Below are positions 55,574-64,000 of a DNA stretch of 64,000 nucleotides, one piece after another. Location of the stretch: contig NZ_CP126307.1 in NCBI RefSeq assembly GCF_030144325.1, positions 1,736,001 to 1,800,000 on the forward strand, in the 5' to 3' direction. A model generated the notes under the pieces. It searched no databases. It was given only the letters and a program-made list of their open reading frames with translations, and had not been told where the DNA came from. Source of the stretch: Bosea vestrisii. GTDB lineage: Bacteria > Pseudomonadota > Alphaproteobacteria > Rhizobiales > Beijerinckiaceae. Within the stretch, counting starts at the first letter, position 1; every line of letters starts with the position of its first letter. Position numbers and translations under genes: made by a program.

Positions 55574-56244
55574 TGACGCTCGACTGGACACCCCGCACCT
55601 TCCCGCCGACCAAGGTGCTGCAGGGGCGCTATTGCCGGCTCGAGCCGCTCGATCCGGCCCGCCATCTCGACGATATCTGGCAGGCCATGGCCGGCCACGC
55701 CTCGGTATGGGATTGGCTGCCCGCGACACTGCCGCCGAGCCGCGAGGTCTATGGCGAACTCCTGACGATGATGGCGGGCAAGGCCGGCATCATTCCTTTC
55801 GCCGTGATCGACGAAGCCGACGGCAAGGCCAAGGGCCATCTCTGGATGATGGAGATCCGGCCCGAGCACGGTGTCTTCGAGGTCGGCTGGATCACCTACT
55901 CCCCGTCGATGCAGCGCACGCGTATGGCGACCGAGGCCGTCTATCTCGTCGGCGATTATGGCTTCTCGCTCGGCTATCGCCGCTATGAGTGGAAGTGCAA
56001 CAATCTCAACGAGCCCTCGAAGCGCGCCGCGCTGCGCTTCGGCTTCCAGTATGAGGGGCTGTTCCGCCAGCATCAGGTCGTGAAGGGCGCCAACCGCGAT
56101 ACCGCCTGGTTCTCGATCCTCGACAGCGAATGGCCGCAGGTCGGGCAGGCCTTCCGGAACTGGCTCGCGCCGGAGAACTTCGATGCGCAAGGCCAGCAGA
56201 AGACCTCGCTGGCTGATGTCATGAAGACTGCGGGGGCCGCCTGA
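55570..56244 (+). CDS. GNAT acetyltransferase (RimJ-like)
   Basis: 224-residue protein of the GNAT superfamily, RimJ/RimL type, that would acetylate an amine with acetyl-CoA. It has LQGRYCRLEPLDPARHLDDIW, VGWITYSPSMQRTRMATEAVYLV and YEWKCNNLNEPSKRAALRFGFQYEG, the usual order with the acetyl-CoA site in the RTRMATEA stretch. It overlaps the preceding gene (ATGA at 55570), and the second GNAT gene starts 2 nt after its stop. Confidence 0.87.
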   Translation: MMTLDWTPRTFPPTKVLQGRYCRLEPLDPARHLDDIWQAMAGHASVWDWLPATLPPSREVYGELLTMMAGKAGIIPFAVIDEADGKAKGHLWMMEIRPEHGVFEVGWITYSPSMQRTRMATEAVYLVGDYGFSLGYRRYEWKCNNLNEPSKRAALRFGFQYEGLFRQHQVVKGANRDTAWFSILDSEWPQVGQAFRNWLAPENFDAQGQQKTSLADVMKTAGAA

Positions 56245-56245
56245 C

Positions 56246-56692
56246 ATGCCCCTGCGCCGCGCCTCGACAGACGATATCCCGGCGATCGTTGCGCTGACGC
56301 AGGCCGCCTATCTGCCGAACGAAAGCATCATCGGCGTCCCCTCGCTGCCGCGCATCGCCGATTACCATCAGGTGCTGGCGGAGCACGAGGTCTGGCTCGC
56401 GGAAAGCGACGAGGCGCTCGACGGCGTTCTGGTTCTCGAGGACGAGCCGGCGAAATTCACGCTCTGGAGCATCGCCGTCTCACCCGCTGCCACCGGCAAG
56501 AAGATCGGCTCGCAACTGATGGACTTCACCGAGGAGCGGGCCAAGGCGCTCGGCCATGACGCCGTCCATCTCTACACGCACGCCAAGCTCGCCGACCGCA
56601 TCGGCTGGTACGAGCGGCTCGGCTACCAGACCACCCATTTCGAGGATCTGCCGGATCGCCGGCTGATCCATATGCGCAAAAGCCTCCGATAA
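56246..56692 (+). CDS. GNAT acetyltransferase 2
   Basis: 148-residue GNAT-family acetyltransferase. The acetyl-CoA pyrophosphate motif is in SIAVSPAATGKKIGSQLMDFTEERAKALGHD. C-terminal RLGYQTTHFEDLPDRRLIHM. It begins 2 nt after the previous GNAT gene; the two are not close paralogues. Substrate unknown. Confidence 0.86.
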   Translation: MPLRRASTDDIPAIVALTQAAYLPNESIIGVPSLPRIADYHQVLAEHEVWLAESDEALDGVLVLEDEPAKFTLWSIAVSPAATGKKIGSQLMDFTEERAKALGHDAVHLYTHAKLADRIGWYERLGYQTTHFEDLPDRRLIHMRKSLR

Positions 56693-56731
56693 CCAGCCTC
56701 CGATAATCGGACAATTAAGGGAAGAAACGAC

Positions 56732-57478
56732 ATGGCAGGACGTTTGAAGGGCAAGGTCGCGGTCGTCACCGCAGCCGGCCAGGGCATCGGCCGGGCGATC
56801 GCCGAAGCTTTCGTCGCCGAGGGCGCGACCGTCTGGGCGACCGACAAGGACGTTGCCCTGCTTGACGGCATCCCGAAGGCGAAGAAGCGCAAGCTCGACG
56901 TGCTCTCGACCAAGGCGGTCGAGGCCTTCGCCGAGAAGGTCGGCACCATCGACATCCTCGTCAACGCTGCCGGCTACGTCCATCACGGCACGATCCTGGA
57001 ATGTGACGACAAGGCCTGGGAGTTCTCCTTCGACCTCAACGTCAAATCGATGCACCGCACGATCAAGGCCTTCGTCCCCGGCATGCTCGCCGCCGGCAAG
57101 GGCTCGATCGTCAATATCGCCTCCGGCGCCGGCTCGGTCCGCGGCATCCCGAACCGCTATGTCTACGGCGCCACCAAGGCGGCGGTGATCGGCCTGACCA
57201 AGGCAGTCGCGGCCGACTACATCAAGAAAGGCGTCCGCTCGAACGCGATCTGCCCCGGCACGATCCAGTCGCCCTCGCTCGACCAGCGCATCGTCGAGCT
57301 CGCCAAGGTCACGAAGACGACCGAGGCGGCCGCCCGCCAGGCCTTCGTCGACCGCCAGCCCATGGGCCGGCTCGGAACCGCCGAGGAGATCGCCTGGCTT
57401 GCGGTCTATCTCGGCTCGGACGAGGCGAGCTATACCACCGGCCAGATCCATCTCGCCGATGGCGGCTTCGCGCTCTGA
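56732..57478 (+). CDS. Short-chain dehydrogenase, 2-keto-3-deoxy-sugar-acid dehydrogenase-like
   Basis: 248-residue classical SDR. The NAD(P)-binding motif is TAAGQGIGRAIA, the structural NAAG motif is in LVNAAGYVHHG, and the catalytic Ser-Tyr-Lys are in IVNIASGAGS and YVYGATKAAV. The TDKDV segment after beta strand 2 suggests NAD preference. The closest subgroup known to me is BDH2/DHRS6 and 2-keto-3-deoxy-L-fuconate dehydrogenases, which act on sugar-acid intermediates. That would fit its place beside the dehydratase and the DenD-like genes, but is inference. Confidence 0.8.
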   Translation: MAGRLKGKVAVVTAAGQGIGRAIAEAFVAEGATVWATDKDVALLDGIPKAKKRKLDVLSTKAVEAFAEKVGTIDILVNAAGYVHHGTILECDDKAWEFSFDLNVKSMHRTIKAFVPGMLAAGKGSIVNIASGAGSVRGIPNRYVYGATKAAVIGLTKAVAADYIKKGVRSNAICPGTIQSPSLDQRIVELAKVTKTTEAAARQAFVDRQPMGRLGTAEEIAWLAVYLGSDEASYTTGQIHLADGGFAL

Positions 57479-57486
57479 GTAGCGCC

Positions 57487-58479
57487 ATGCACGTCCTGAT
57501 CACTGGCGCCGCCGGCATGATCGGCCAGCGGCTGGCTGCGCGCATCGCCCGCGAGGGCGCATGCAACGGCAAGCCGCTCTCCAGACTGACGCTGACCGAC
57601 GTCTTCGAGCCACCGCGACCGACCGGCTTCGCCGGGCCGATCGAGGCCCGCACCGAGGATTCCAGTTCGCCTGCAATCGCGACCGAACTCGCGGCCCTTC
57701 GGCCCGACATCATCTTCCACCTCGCCGCGATCATCTCCGGCGAGGCGGAGCGCGATTTCGACAAGGGCTACCGCATCAACCTCGACGGCATGCGCAATCT
57801 GCTGGAGGCGATCCGGCAGGAGGATATCCGTAACGGCTCCTATGTGCCCAAGCTCGTCTTCTCCTCGTCGAGCGGCATCTTCGGCGCGCCCTTCCCGCCT
57901 GCGATTTCCGACGAGTTCCATGTCACACCGCTGACCAGCTACGGCGCACAGAAGGCGATCGGCGAACTCCTCCTCGCCGACTATTCGCGGCGCGGGTTCA
58001 TTGACGGCGTCGGCATCCGCTTCCCCTCGATCGTGATCCGGCCCGGCAAGCCCAACGCCTCTGCCGGCGGCTTCTTCTCCGGCATCATCCGCGAGCCGCT
58101 GCAGGGTCTGGAGGCACTGCTGCCGGTCGACGAAAGCGTCATCTTCACCCATGCCTCGCCGCGCTCAGCCGTCGGCTTCCTGCTGCACGGCGCCTCGCTC
58201 AGCCGCGAAGAGCTCGGCCCGCGCATCAATCTCAGCATGCCGGGCGTCTGCGTCACCGTCGGCGAGCAGATCGAGGCACTCCGCCGCATCGCCGGCGACA
58301 AGGCGGTCAAGCTGATCCGCCGCGCCCCCGACAAGGCCGCCGCCGACATCGTCAAGGGCTGGCCGACCCGCTTCGATGCCCGCCGCGCTTTGTCGCTCGG
58401 CTTCCGGGCCGAACAGGATTTCGACGAGATCATCCGCGTCCATATCGAGGACGACCTCGGCGGCCGCCTACCCAACTGA
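57487..58479 (+). CDS. D-erythronate dehydrogenase-like protein, copy 1
   Basis: 330-residue NAD-dependent epimerase/dehydratase-family protein resembling DenD, which oxidises D-erythronate to 2-oxo-tetronate. It has the glycine motif TGAAGMIGQRLAARI, HLAAIISGEAERDFDKGYRINLDG and the catalytic-Tyr loop TSYGAQKAIGELLLADYSRRG. The SSSSGIFGAP block also fits. It begins 8 nt after the SDR stop and is followed by a second copy. The exact tetronate or aldonate substrate is unknown. Confidence 0.8.
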   Translation: MHVLITGAAGMIGQRLAARIAREGACNGKPLSRLTLTDVFEPPRPTGFAGPIEARTEDSSSPAIATELAALRPDIIFHLAAIISGEAERDFDKGYRINLDGMRNLLEAIRQEDIRNGSYVPKLVFSSSSGIFGAPFPPAISDEFHVTPLTSYGAQKAIGELLLADYSRRGFIDGVGIRFPSIVIRPGKPNASAGGFFSGIIREPLQGLEALLPVDESVIFTHASPRSAVGFLLHGASLSREELGPRINLSMPGVCVTVGEQIEALRRIAGDKAVKLIRRAPDKAAADIVKGWPTRFDARRALSLGFRAEQDFDEIIRVHIEDDLGGRLPN

Positions 58480-58507
58480 ACGTAAGAAGCATAGATCGGA
58501 CAAAAGC

Positions 58508-59491
58508 ATGCATATCCTCGTCATCGGCGGCGCCGGCATGGTCGGCCGCAAGTTCATCGAGCGCCTGGCGCGCGACCGCGGCCTCGGCGGCAAGGCCATA
58601 GACCAGGTGACGGCGCAGGACGTCTTCCCGGCTGCCGCGCCGGCGAATGCGCCCTTCGCCTTCGAGTCGCTGACCTCCGACCTCTCCCAGCCGGGCGAGG
58701 CCGAGAAGCTGATCGCCTCGCGCCCCGAGTTGATCGTCCATCTCGCGGCGATCGTCTCCGGCGAGGCCGAAGCCGATTTCGACAAGGGCTACCGCATCAA
58801 TCTCGACGGTACGCGCTACCTCTTCGACGCGATCCGCCTTGTCGGCGACGGCTACAAGCCGCGCGTGATCTTCACCTCCTCGATCGCCGTCTTCGGCGCG
58901 CCCTTCCATGACAAGATCGAGGACGAGTTCTTCACCACGCCGCTGACCAGCTACGGCACGCAGAAGGCGATCGGCGAGCTGCTGCTCAGCGATTACAGCC
59001 GTCGCGGCTTCTTCGATGGCGTCGGCATCCGCCTGCCGACAATCTGCGTGCGCCCCGGCGCGCCGAACAAGGCCGCTTCCGGCTTCTTCTCCAACATCAT
59101 CCGCGAGCCGCTCGCCGGCCAGGACGCGGTGCTGCCGGTCTCCGACCAGGTCCGCCATTGGCATGCCTCGCCGCGCTCGGCCGTCGGCTTCCTTATCCAC
59201 GCCGCGACAATGGACACCAATGCGATCGGTCCCCGCCGCGCCCTGACCATGCCGGGCTATTCCGCGACGGTCGCCGAGCAGATCGAGGCGCTGCGCAAGG
59301 TCGCCGGCGAGAACGTGGTCAAGCGCATCAAGCGCGTGCCCGATCCGGTGATCGACGCCATCGTCGCCGGCTGGCCGCGCAATTTCGATGCCAAGCGCGC
59401 GCCCGCGCTCGGCTTCAAGGCGGAATCGAGCTTCGAGGAGATCATCCGCGCCCATATCGACGACGAACTCGGCGGCACCTTCGTCGCGTGA
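58508..59491 (+). CDS. D-erythronate dehydrogenase-like protein, copy 2
   Basis: 327-residue paralogue of the preceding gene, from the ATG at 58508 (the frame is open upstream but implausible). Shared blocks: IGGAGMVGRKFIERL, HLAAIVSGEAEADFDKGYRINLDG, TSYGTQKAIGELLLSDYSRRGFFDGVGIR, and SPRSAVGFLIHAAT. It begins 28 nt after copy 1. Two related dehydrogenases in tandem suggest two related sugar acids (for example two tetronate stereoisomers) or a recent duplication. Confidence 0.82.
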   Translation: MHILVIGGAGMVGRKFIERLARDRGLGGKAIDQVTAQDVFPAAAPANAPFAFESLTSDLSQPGEAEKLIASRPELIVHLAAIVSGEAEADFDKGYRINLDGTRYLFDAIRLVGDGYKPRVIFTSSIAVFGAPFHDKIEDEFFTTPLTSYGTQKAIGELLLSDYSRRGFFDGVGIRLPTICVRPGAPNKAASGFFSNIIREPLAGQDAVLPVSDQVRHWHASPRSAVGFLIHAATMDTNAIGPRRALTMPGYSATVAEQIEALRKVAGENVVKRIKRVPDPVIDAIVAGWPRNFDAKRAPALGFKAESSFEEIIRAHIDDELGGTFVA

Positions 59492-59499
59492 CACGGGAC

Positions 59500-59578
59500 G
59501 TCATGGTCGGGCTTGACCCGACCATCTCTTCTCAATGAGCGAGGGATGCTCGGGTCAAGCCCGAGCATGACGACAGTG
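59500..59578. repeat. REP-like palindromes, family C, two units
   Basis: Two palindromes in tandem: ATGGTCGGGCTTGACCCGACCAT at about 59502-59524 and ATGCTCGGGTCAAGCCCGAGCAT at about 59548-59570, each flanked by a TGACG or GACGT sequence. They share the family with 46476-46513. They lie between convergent genes (copy-2 stop at 59491 and the inhibitor gene stop at 59581) and may act as a terminator. Confidence 0.75.
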
Positions 59579-59580
59579 GT

Positions 59581-60405
59581 CTAGGGCAGCTTCCTCAGCA
59601 TCAATGGCGCGCCGACCGCCGGGTCCTTGCGCCACTGCCCACCCTCGAAGACCAGCTCGACCTTGTGGCCTTTGCGGGCGATCAGCTCGAGCCGGCCTGC
59701 TTCATAGCGCCAGGCGATCGGCGAGAAGATCGTCAGCCCGGTATCGGGGCAGAGCCCGTCGAAGCTCACGACCGAAGCACCGGCATTGGCCGAGGGAGCG
59801 GTCGAGAGCACGAGCTTGCAGATGTCGCGCCCGGCTTGCCGCATCACGGTATAGCGGCCTGGAACACTCCCTGCCGCCGGCGCATTCGCCGGATCGACAG
59901 CAGTCGGGCGCGCCGCGGCCGTCGCCGCGAGCTCCGCGCGGCCCGGTGCAGGTCGCGCCGCGGCACGGACGTACCCCTTCGGATCGAGGCCATACTGGCT
60001 GCCATCGGTGCCCTTGCCGCGACGCCCGGGATCGGCTTTCTCGTCGAAACTCACGAGTGCCTTCCCGGAGCCATCGAGCAGGCGCGGCGCGCCACCGGAC
60101 ACGTCCCAGGCAACGACATCATCCAGGATCGGCAGGGCGCGCCGGCACGTCGCCGGGAAACGGATCTGCCGGCCCTGCCCTGCGACCTCTGCCCCGAAGG
60201 TCACGGTGCATTTCCGCGACGCGCCGAGCTTCTCGATGTCCCAGGAGCCGATGAACGGCTTGAGCGCCTCGGGCGCCTGCTCGGCGCCGCGCGGCAGCGA
60301 TTGCGTCTGCGCGCCCACCGGCGAGGCGGCGAGCAGCGCCAAAGCGGCGATCGCTAAGCCCCGCTGCATCCAGCGCATTCCCGTCGTGATCAGGCTTTTG
60401 TCCAT
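59581..60405 (-). CDS. AprI/Inh-type protease-inhibitor-domain secreted protein
   Basis: 274 residues from the ATG at 60405; the longer frame to 60450 overlaps the upstream gene more. A signal peptide ends at about residue 33 (LLAASPVGAQ). Two segments resemble the beta-barrel AprI/Inh inhibitor fold: FIGSWDIEKLGASRKCTVTFG and PGRYTVMRQAGRDICKLVLSTAP, separated by a Pro/Ala-rich linker. The single-domain inhibitor protects against serralysin-like metalloproteases; here the doubled fold and the absence of a protease gene make the function uncertain. It overlaps the dehydrogenase stop by 16 nt. Confidence 0.72.
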   Translation of the reverse strand: MDKSLITTGMRWMQRGLAIAALALLAASPVGAQTQSLPRGAEQAPEALKPFIGSWDIEKLGASRKCTVTFGAEVAGQGRQIRFPATCRRALPILDDVVAWDVSGGAPRLLDGSGKALVSFDEKADPGRRGKGTDGSQYGLDPKGYVRAAARPAPGRAELAATAAARPTAVDPANAPAAGSVPGRYTVMRQAGRDICKLVLSTAPSANAGASVVSFDGLCPDTGLTIFSPIAWRYEAGRLELIARKGHKVELVFEGGQWRKDPAVGAPLMLRKLP

Positions 60406-61364
60406 GGCGTCTCGGCAACCGGTGTCAGAGGACCCTTGCCATCGAACCATGAAACAAGATTGTCGACCAGAAGCTGGCCCATCTGTTCGCGTGTATGCAC
60501 AGATGCCGAGCCGACATGCGGCAGAAGCACGATATGATCCATCGCGATCAGCTCGGCCGGCACGCGCGGCTCGTCCTCGAACACGTCGAGGCCGGCGGAG
60601 AGGATGGTCTTAGCCTTCAGCGCCTCGATCAGCGCCTGCTCGTCGATCACCGTGCCGCGGCCGACATTGACGACGATGCCGTTCGGCCCGAGCGCCTTCA
60701 GCACCTCGGCATTGATGATGTGATGGGTCGAATCGCCGCCCGGCGCGACCGAGACCAGCGTGTCGACATCCTGGGCCATCTCGACCAGCGAGGGATAGTA
60801 GCGATAGGCGACATCGGCCTGGCGCGAGCGGCCATGATAGGCGATCGGCACGTCGAAGGCTTCGAGCCGGCGCGCCACAGCCTTGCCGATCCGGCCGAGG
60901 CCGACGATGCCGATCTTGCGCTTGCGCAGCGAGGTGGTGAGCGGATAGGCGCCCTGGAGCCACTTGCCGGCGCGCAGATAGCGGTCGACCTGAGGCAGCT
61001 GGCGCACGGTCGACAGCAGCAGGCCGATGGCGAGATCGGCGACCTCATCGGTCAGCACATCAGGCGTATTGGTGACGATGAGGCCGCGCTTGCCGGCGGC
61101 CTTGGCATCGACATTGTCGTAGCCGACGCCGAAATTCGAGACGACTTCCAGCTTCGGCAGCGCATCGAACAGCGCGTCGTCGATGCGCACATGCGCGCCA
61201 CCACCGGCGACGCCGCGCACCCGGTCCTTCACGGCCGCGAGCGCCGCCGGGCGATCCTGCTCCTTCCAAAGCTCATGCACGGTGAAGCGCGCCCGGAGCT
61301 GGTCGGCGGCATAGGCCATCAGCGGCCCGGTCATGACGATCTCGATCTTGTTCTGCGCGGTCAT
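60390..61364 (-). CDS. D-2-hydroxyacid dehydrogenase (glyoxylate/hydroxypyruvate reductase-like)
   Basis: 324-residue NAD(P)-dependent dehydrogenase. The nucleotide motif is GLGRIG (155-160), and the catalytic set is R236 (GRGT), E265 (EDEP) and H283 (LPHVGS). The N-terminal substrate-binding GGGAHVRIDDALFDALPKLE is typical of GhrB/GyaR-like enzymes. It would reduce glyoxylate, hydroxypyruvate or a related 2-oxo acid. It lies downstream of the GntR gene, separated by 179 bp with two candidate operators. Confidence 0.88.
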   Translation of the reverse strand: MTAQNKIEIVMTGPLMAYAADQLRARFTVHELWKEQDRPAALAAVKDRVRGVAGGGAHVRIDDALFDALPKLEVVSNFGVGYDNVDAKAAGKRGLIVTNTPDVLTDEVADLAIGLLLSTVRQLPQVDRYLRAGKWLQGAYPLTTSLRKRKIGIVGLGRIGKAVARRLEAFDVPIAYHGRSRQADVAYRYYPSLVEMAQDVDTLVSVAPGGDSTHHIINAEVLKALGPNGIVVNVGRGTVIDEQALIEALKAKTILSAGLDVFEDEPRVPAELIAMDHIVLLPHVGSASVHTREQMGQLLVDNLVSWFDGKGPLTPVAETPWTKA

Positions 61365-61408
61365 GGTCCTGCTTTCTTGGAGGGCGTACGTGGCTTGATT
61401 TCAAACTT

Positions 61409-61422
61409 TTAAAACGATTAGA
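61409..61422. promoter_or_regulatory. LacI-like CGATT site 3
   Basis: TTAAAACGATTAGA shares the AAA-CGATT core of sites 1 and 2 with the same spacing. It lies 45 bp upstream of the dehydrogenase ATG at 61364 on the minus strand. No LacI-type gene is in the window. Confidence 0.45.
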
Positions 61423-61529
61423 TCAGCATAGCTGCCGGAGCAGCGCCGGGGAATTACCATGGCGCGCAGGCAGGGGCTGCTTGCAGAGCCGGTTATGACA
61501 TCCCGGCTCGGCTGTCGATTCAGCTCGAT

Positions 61530-61545
61530 ATAGTATGATTTAATC
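61530..61545. promoter_or_regulatory. GTATGA element downstream end of the GntR gene
   Basis: ATAGTATGATTTAATC overlaps the GntR stop and lies in the promoter region of the dehydrogenase. It matches the site at 62388-62403 (ATCGTATGACTTTATC) at 13 of 16 positions. The pair flanks the regulator gene. Confidence 0.55.
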
Positions 61546-62305
61546 ACGCGATTCTGCTCGCATTTGCCTCCGCTCGACCAGCGAGCAGACGCAGCGTGCT
61601 GTTCAGACTGTCGATCACCAGCCCGCTCATCCGGGCCGCTGCGAGCTCGCCGTCGCGCTGCACGATTGCATCCAGCACGCGCTCATGATCGATCAATGAC
61701 GCGGTGAAAAAGAAGCGGTCGTCGGGCGCCTTCAGGAACAGCGACCATTGGATCGTCGCGCAAACGGCGGGCGCCAGGCATTGCAGCGGCGGATTGCGGG
61801 TCGCGGCGAAGATCGCTTCGTGAAAGGCGAGGTCGGCATTGACGGTCCGCTCGGCATAGGGCGGATTCTCGACCATGCCGCGATAGGCCGCCTCGATCCG
61901 CTGCAGGTCAGCCGCACTGCGCCGCTGCGCCGCGAGACGTGCCGCGCTCGGCTCGACGAAAAGCCTGAGTTCGAAGAGATCACGGATGAACTTCTCGTTC
62001 GGATCGGCTCCGAAATGCCAGGCCAGCACATCCGGGTCGAGCAGATTCCAGGCCTCGCGAGGCGCCACTCGCGTCCCGCTCTTCGGCCGCGCCTCGACCA
62101 GCCCCTTGCCGCTCAAAAATTTGACCGCCTCGCGATAGGCGGTGCGCGAGACCGAAATCTCGCCCTTCAGATCATCCTCGTTCGGCAGCAGCGCGCCAGC
62201 CGGCGACGCCCCGGTAATGATCGCGACCGCAAGCCGGTGCGCCACCTGGCTGAAAAGCCGGTCGGGGTTGAGCCTCGTCGGGCGCGCATGGACATGGAGC
62301 CGCAT
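61544..62305 (-). CDS. GntR family transcriptional regulator (FadR/FCD subfamily)
   Basis: 253 residues from the ATG at 62305 (MRLHVHARPTRLN); the extension to 62377 is rejected. The N-terminal winged helix includes GALLPNEDDLKGEISVSRTAYREAVKFLSGKGLVEARPKSGTRV, and the C-terminal FCD domain has LFELRLFVEPSAARLAA, FHEAIFAATRNPPL and DHERVLDAI, with the expected metal-binding residues. This type senses small carboxylic or sugar acids. It is divergent from the ABC transporter gene at 62552, and one GTATGA site lies between them. Confidence 0.9.
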   Translation of the reverse strand: MRLHVHARPTRLNPDRLFSQVAHRLAVAIITGASPAGALLPNEDDLKGEISVSRTAYREAVKFLSGKGLVEARPKSGTRVAPREAWNLLDPDVLAWHFGADPNEKFIRDLFELRLFVEPSAARLAAQRRSAADLQRIEAAYRGMVENPPYAERTVNADLAFHEAIFAATRNPPLQCLAPAVCATIQWSLFLKAPDDRFFFTASLIDHERVLDAIVQRDGELAAARMSGLVIDSLNSTLRLLAGRAEANASRIA

Positions 62306-62387
62306 CGAACCGCGCCTTTCCTCCGAAGATCGGCAGCGTCGGAGAGGTACTCCCGCTGGCTGCCCCGCGCTTGACACGCCTCTTTCT

Positions 62388-62403
62388 ATCGTATGACTTT
62401 ATC
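62388..62403. promoter_or_regulatory. GTATGA element in the GntR/ABC divergent region
   Basis: ATCGTATGACTTTATC lies 83 bp upstream of the GntR start and about 150 bp upstream of the ABC ATPase ATG. It resembles the sites at 61530-61545 and, by its GTATG core, the one at 51777-51791, which suggests the regulator controls its own gene and the transporter. Binding is inferred. Confidence 0.55.
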
Positions 62404-62551
62404 CGCGAACGAGGTTGACGCAACAGGCGGCTCGCCTGGATTGCGTGATCTCGCGTCGATCGGTCGTCAGAAACCGATGATCTGCAGCGCCGCCGACGGG
62501 GATTGTGTCAGGCACCCCGGGGCAACCTAAAGAGCGGGAGAGAAACCAAAG

Positions 62552-63604
<1,053 letters not shown>

Positions 63605-63611
63605 GACATTG

Positions 63612-63646
63612 AGGCCGCTGCACGGAGAACACTCCGGCAGCGGCCT
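63612..63646 (+). terminator. Intercistronic hairpin between ABC ATPase and SBP
   Basis: AGGCCGCTGC (63612-63621) pairs with GCAGCGGCCT (63637-63646), and CGGAG/CTCCG pairs inside them across an AACA loop. The T-run is weak (TTCAT), so it may be a partial terminator or an mRNA-processing signal that sets the ratio of ATPase to binding protein, rather than a true stop. Confidence 0.6.
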
Positions 63647-63711
63647 TCATACCGACAAATCGCGACGAGGCTCCCATGCAGGGCCTCGCGGCCACCCGGA
63701 GGAGAACAGCA

Positions 63712-64000
63712 ATGACGATTTCCAGACGCGACGTATTGATTGGTGGCGCAGGCCTCGCAGCCGGCGCCACCATGCCTGTGCCGTCGATTGCTCAGGCGGC
63801 TAATATTGAGAAAGGCGCGACGCTGCGTGTGCTGCGTCCGACCAAGTTCGTCGACCCTGACCAGACGATCTTCAATGAGAACACCGAAGCCTTCACCAAG
63901 GCGACCGGTGTCCAGGTCCGCGTCGACTATGCGAGCTGGGAGGATCTGCGCCCGCAAACCGCCGTCACCGCCAACACCGGCGCCGGCCCCGACATCGTCG
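63712..64000 (+). CDS. ABC transporter solute-binding protein, Tat-exported, 3' end cut by window
   Basis: 96 codons at the 5' end of a group 1 extracellular solute-binding protein. A twin-arginine signal (SRRDVLIGGAGLAAGATMPVPSIAQA) precedes LRVLRPTKFVDPDQTIFNENTEAF, typical of family 1 sugar-binding proteins. Shine-Dalgarno GGAGGAGAAC is 8 nt before the ATG at 63712. It belongs with the ATPase in one transport operon; permease genes must lie beyond the window. Confidence 0.87.
   Translation, partial: MTISRRDVLIGGAGLAAGATMPVPSIAQAANIEKGATLRVLRPTKFVDPDQTIFNENTEAFTKATGVQVRVDYASWEDLRPQTAVTANTGAGPDIV

Overview
The window is a GC-rich chromosomal segment of an alphaproteobacterium of the order Hyphomicrobiales, most like Bosea and its relatives. 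The lineage is inferred from gene content: an ftsE-ftsX-YdcF-plsC run, an MJ0042 zinc-ribbon protein, a CpdR-like receiver, an argH-lptM-lysA-TIGR02302 operon, purL-bolA-grxD, GapR, and REP-like palindromes in several gaps. No rRNA, tRNA, CRISPR array, insertion sequence or prophage was seen. Coordinates 1-41000 are mostly housekeeping genes.

Layout. 1-5300: acyltransferase (partial), YdcF-family protein, FtsX, FtsE, zinc-ribbon membrane protein, hpt and a CpdR-like receiver. 5300-9360: tspO with an apparent one-base frameshift, a trans-sulfuration PLP enzyme, a GH19 lysozyme-like protein, a Tat-exported class V aminotransferase, and two REP-type repeats. 9361-15220: argH, lptM, lysA and a TIGR02302 protein on the minus strand. 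15250-24480: TlpA-like thioredoxin, secreted protein, carbamoyltransferase, solitary zeta-like kinase, grxD, bolA, purL, a VapBC pair with its operator, a thioesterase and a methyltransferase. 24460-32020: pepF, a TacA-like sigma-54 response regulator behind a perfect CtrA box, a periplasmic L,D-transpeptidase and a DUF882 peptidase. 32110-41260: GST, LysR regulator with a frameshifted divergent nitroreductase, gapR, N-formylglutamate amidohydrolase, glycerate kinase, DUF1036 protein, pyk, pncB and a GFA-family protein.

41336-46400 is accessory in character: a DHFR-like reductase, the C-terminal stub of an endonuclease/exonuclease/phosphatase protein, a large autotransporter subtilase, and a RES/Xre toxin-antitoxin pair with an 11-bp inverted-repeat operator. 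Core genes return at 46534-50031 (TPR protein, rpmJ, DUF533 protein, MFS permease).

50050-64000 looks like a sugar-acid catabolic locus. It holds an aminotransferase, a XylD-like dehydratase, a PEP mutase/isocitrate lyase-family protein, a short-chain dehydrogenase, two tandem DenD-like dehydrogenases, a D-2-hydroxyacid dehydrogenase, a FadR-type GntR regulator, and an ABC ATPase followed by a Tat-exported solute-binding protein that runs off the window. Its promoter regions share two short motifs: a LacI-like CGATT-centred site in three places and a GTATGA/GTATGC site in four. These suggest one regulon under two regulators, only one of which (GntR) lies in the window. This regulatory layout is the most interesting unexplained structure here.
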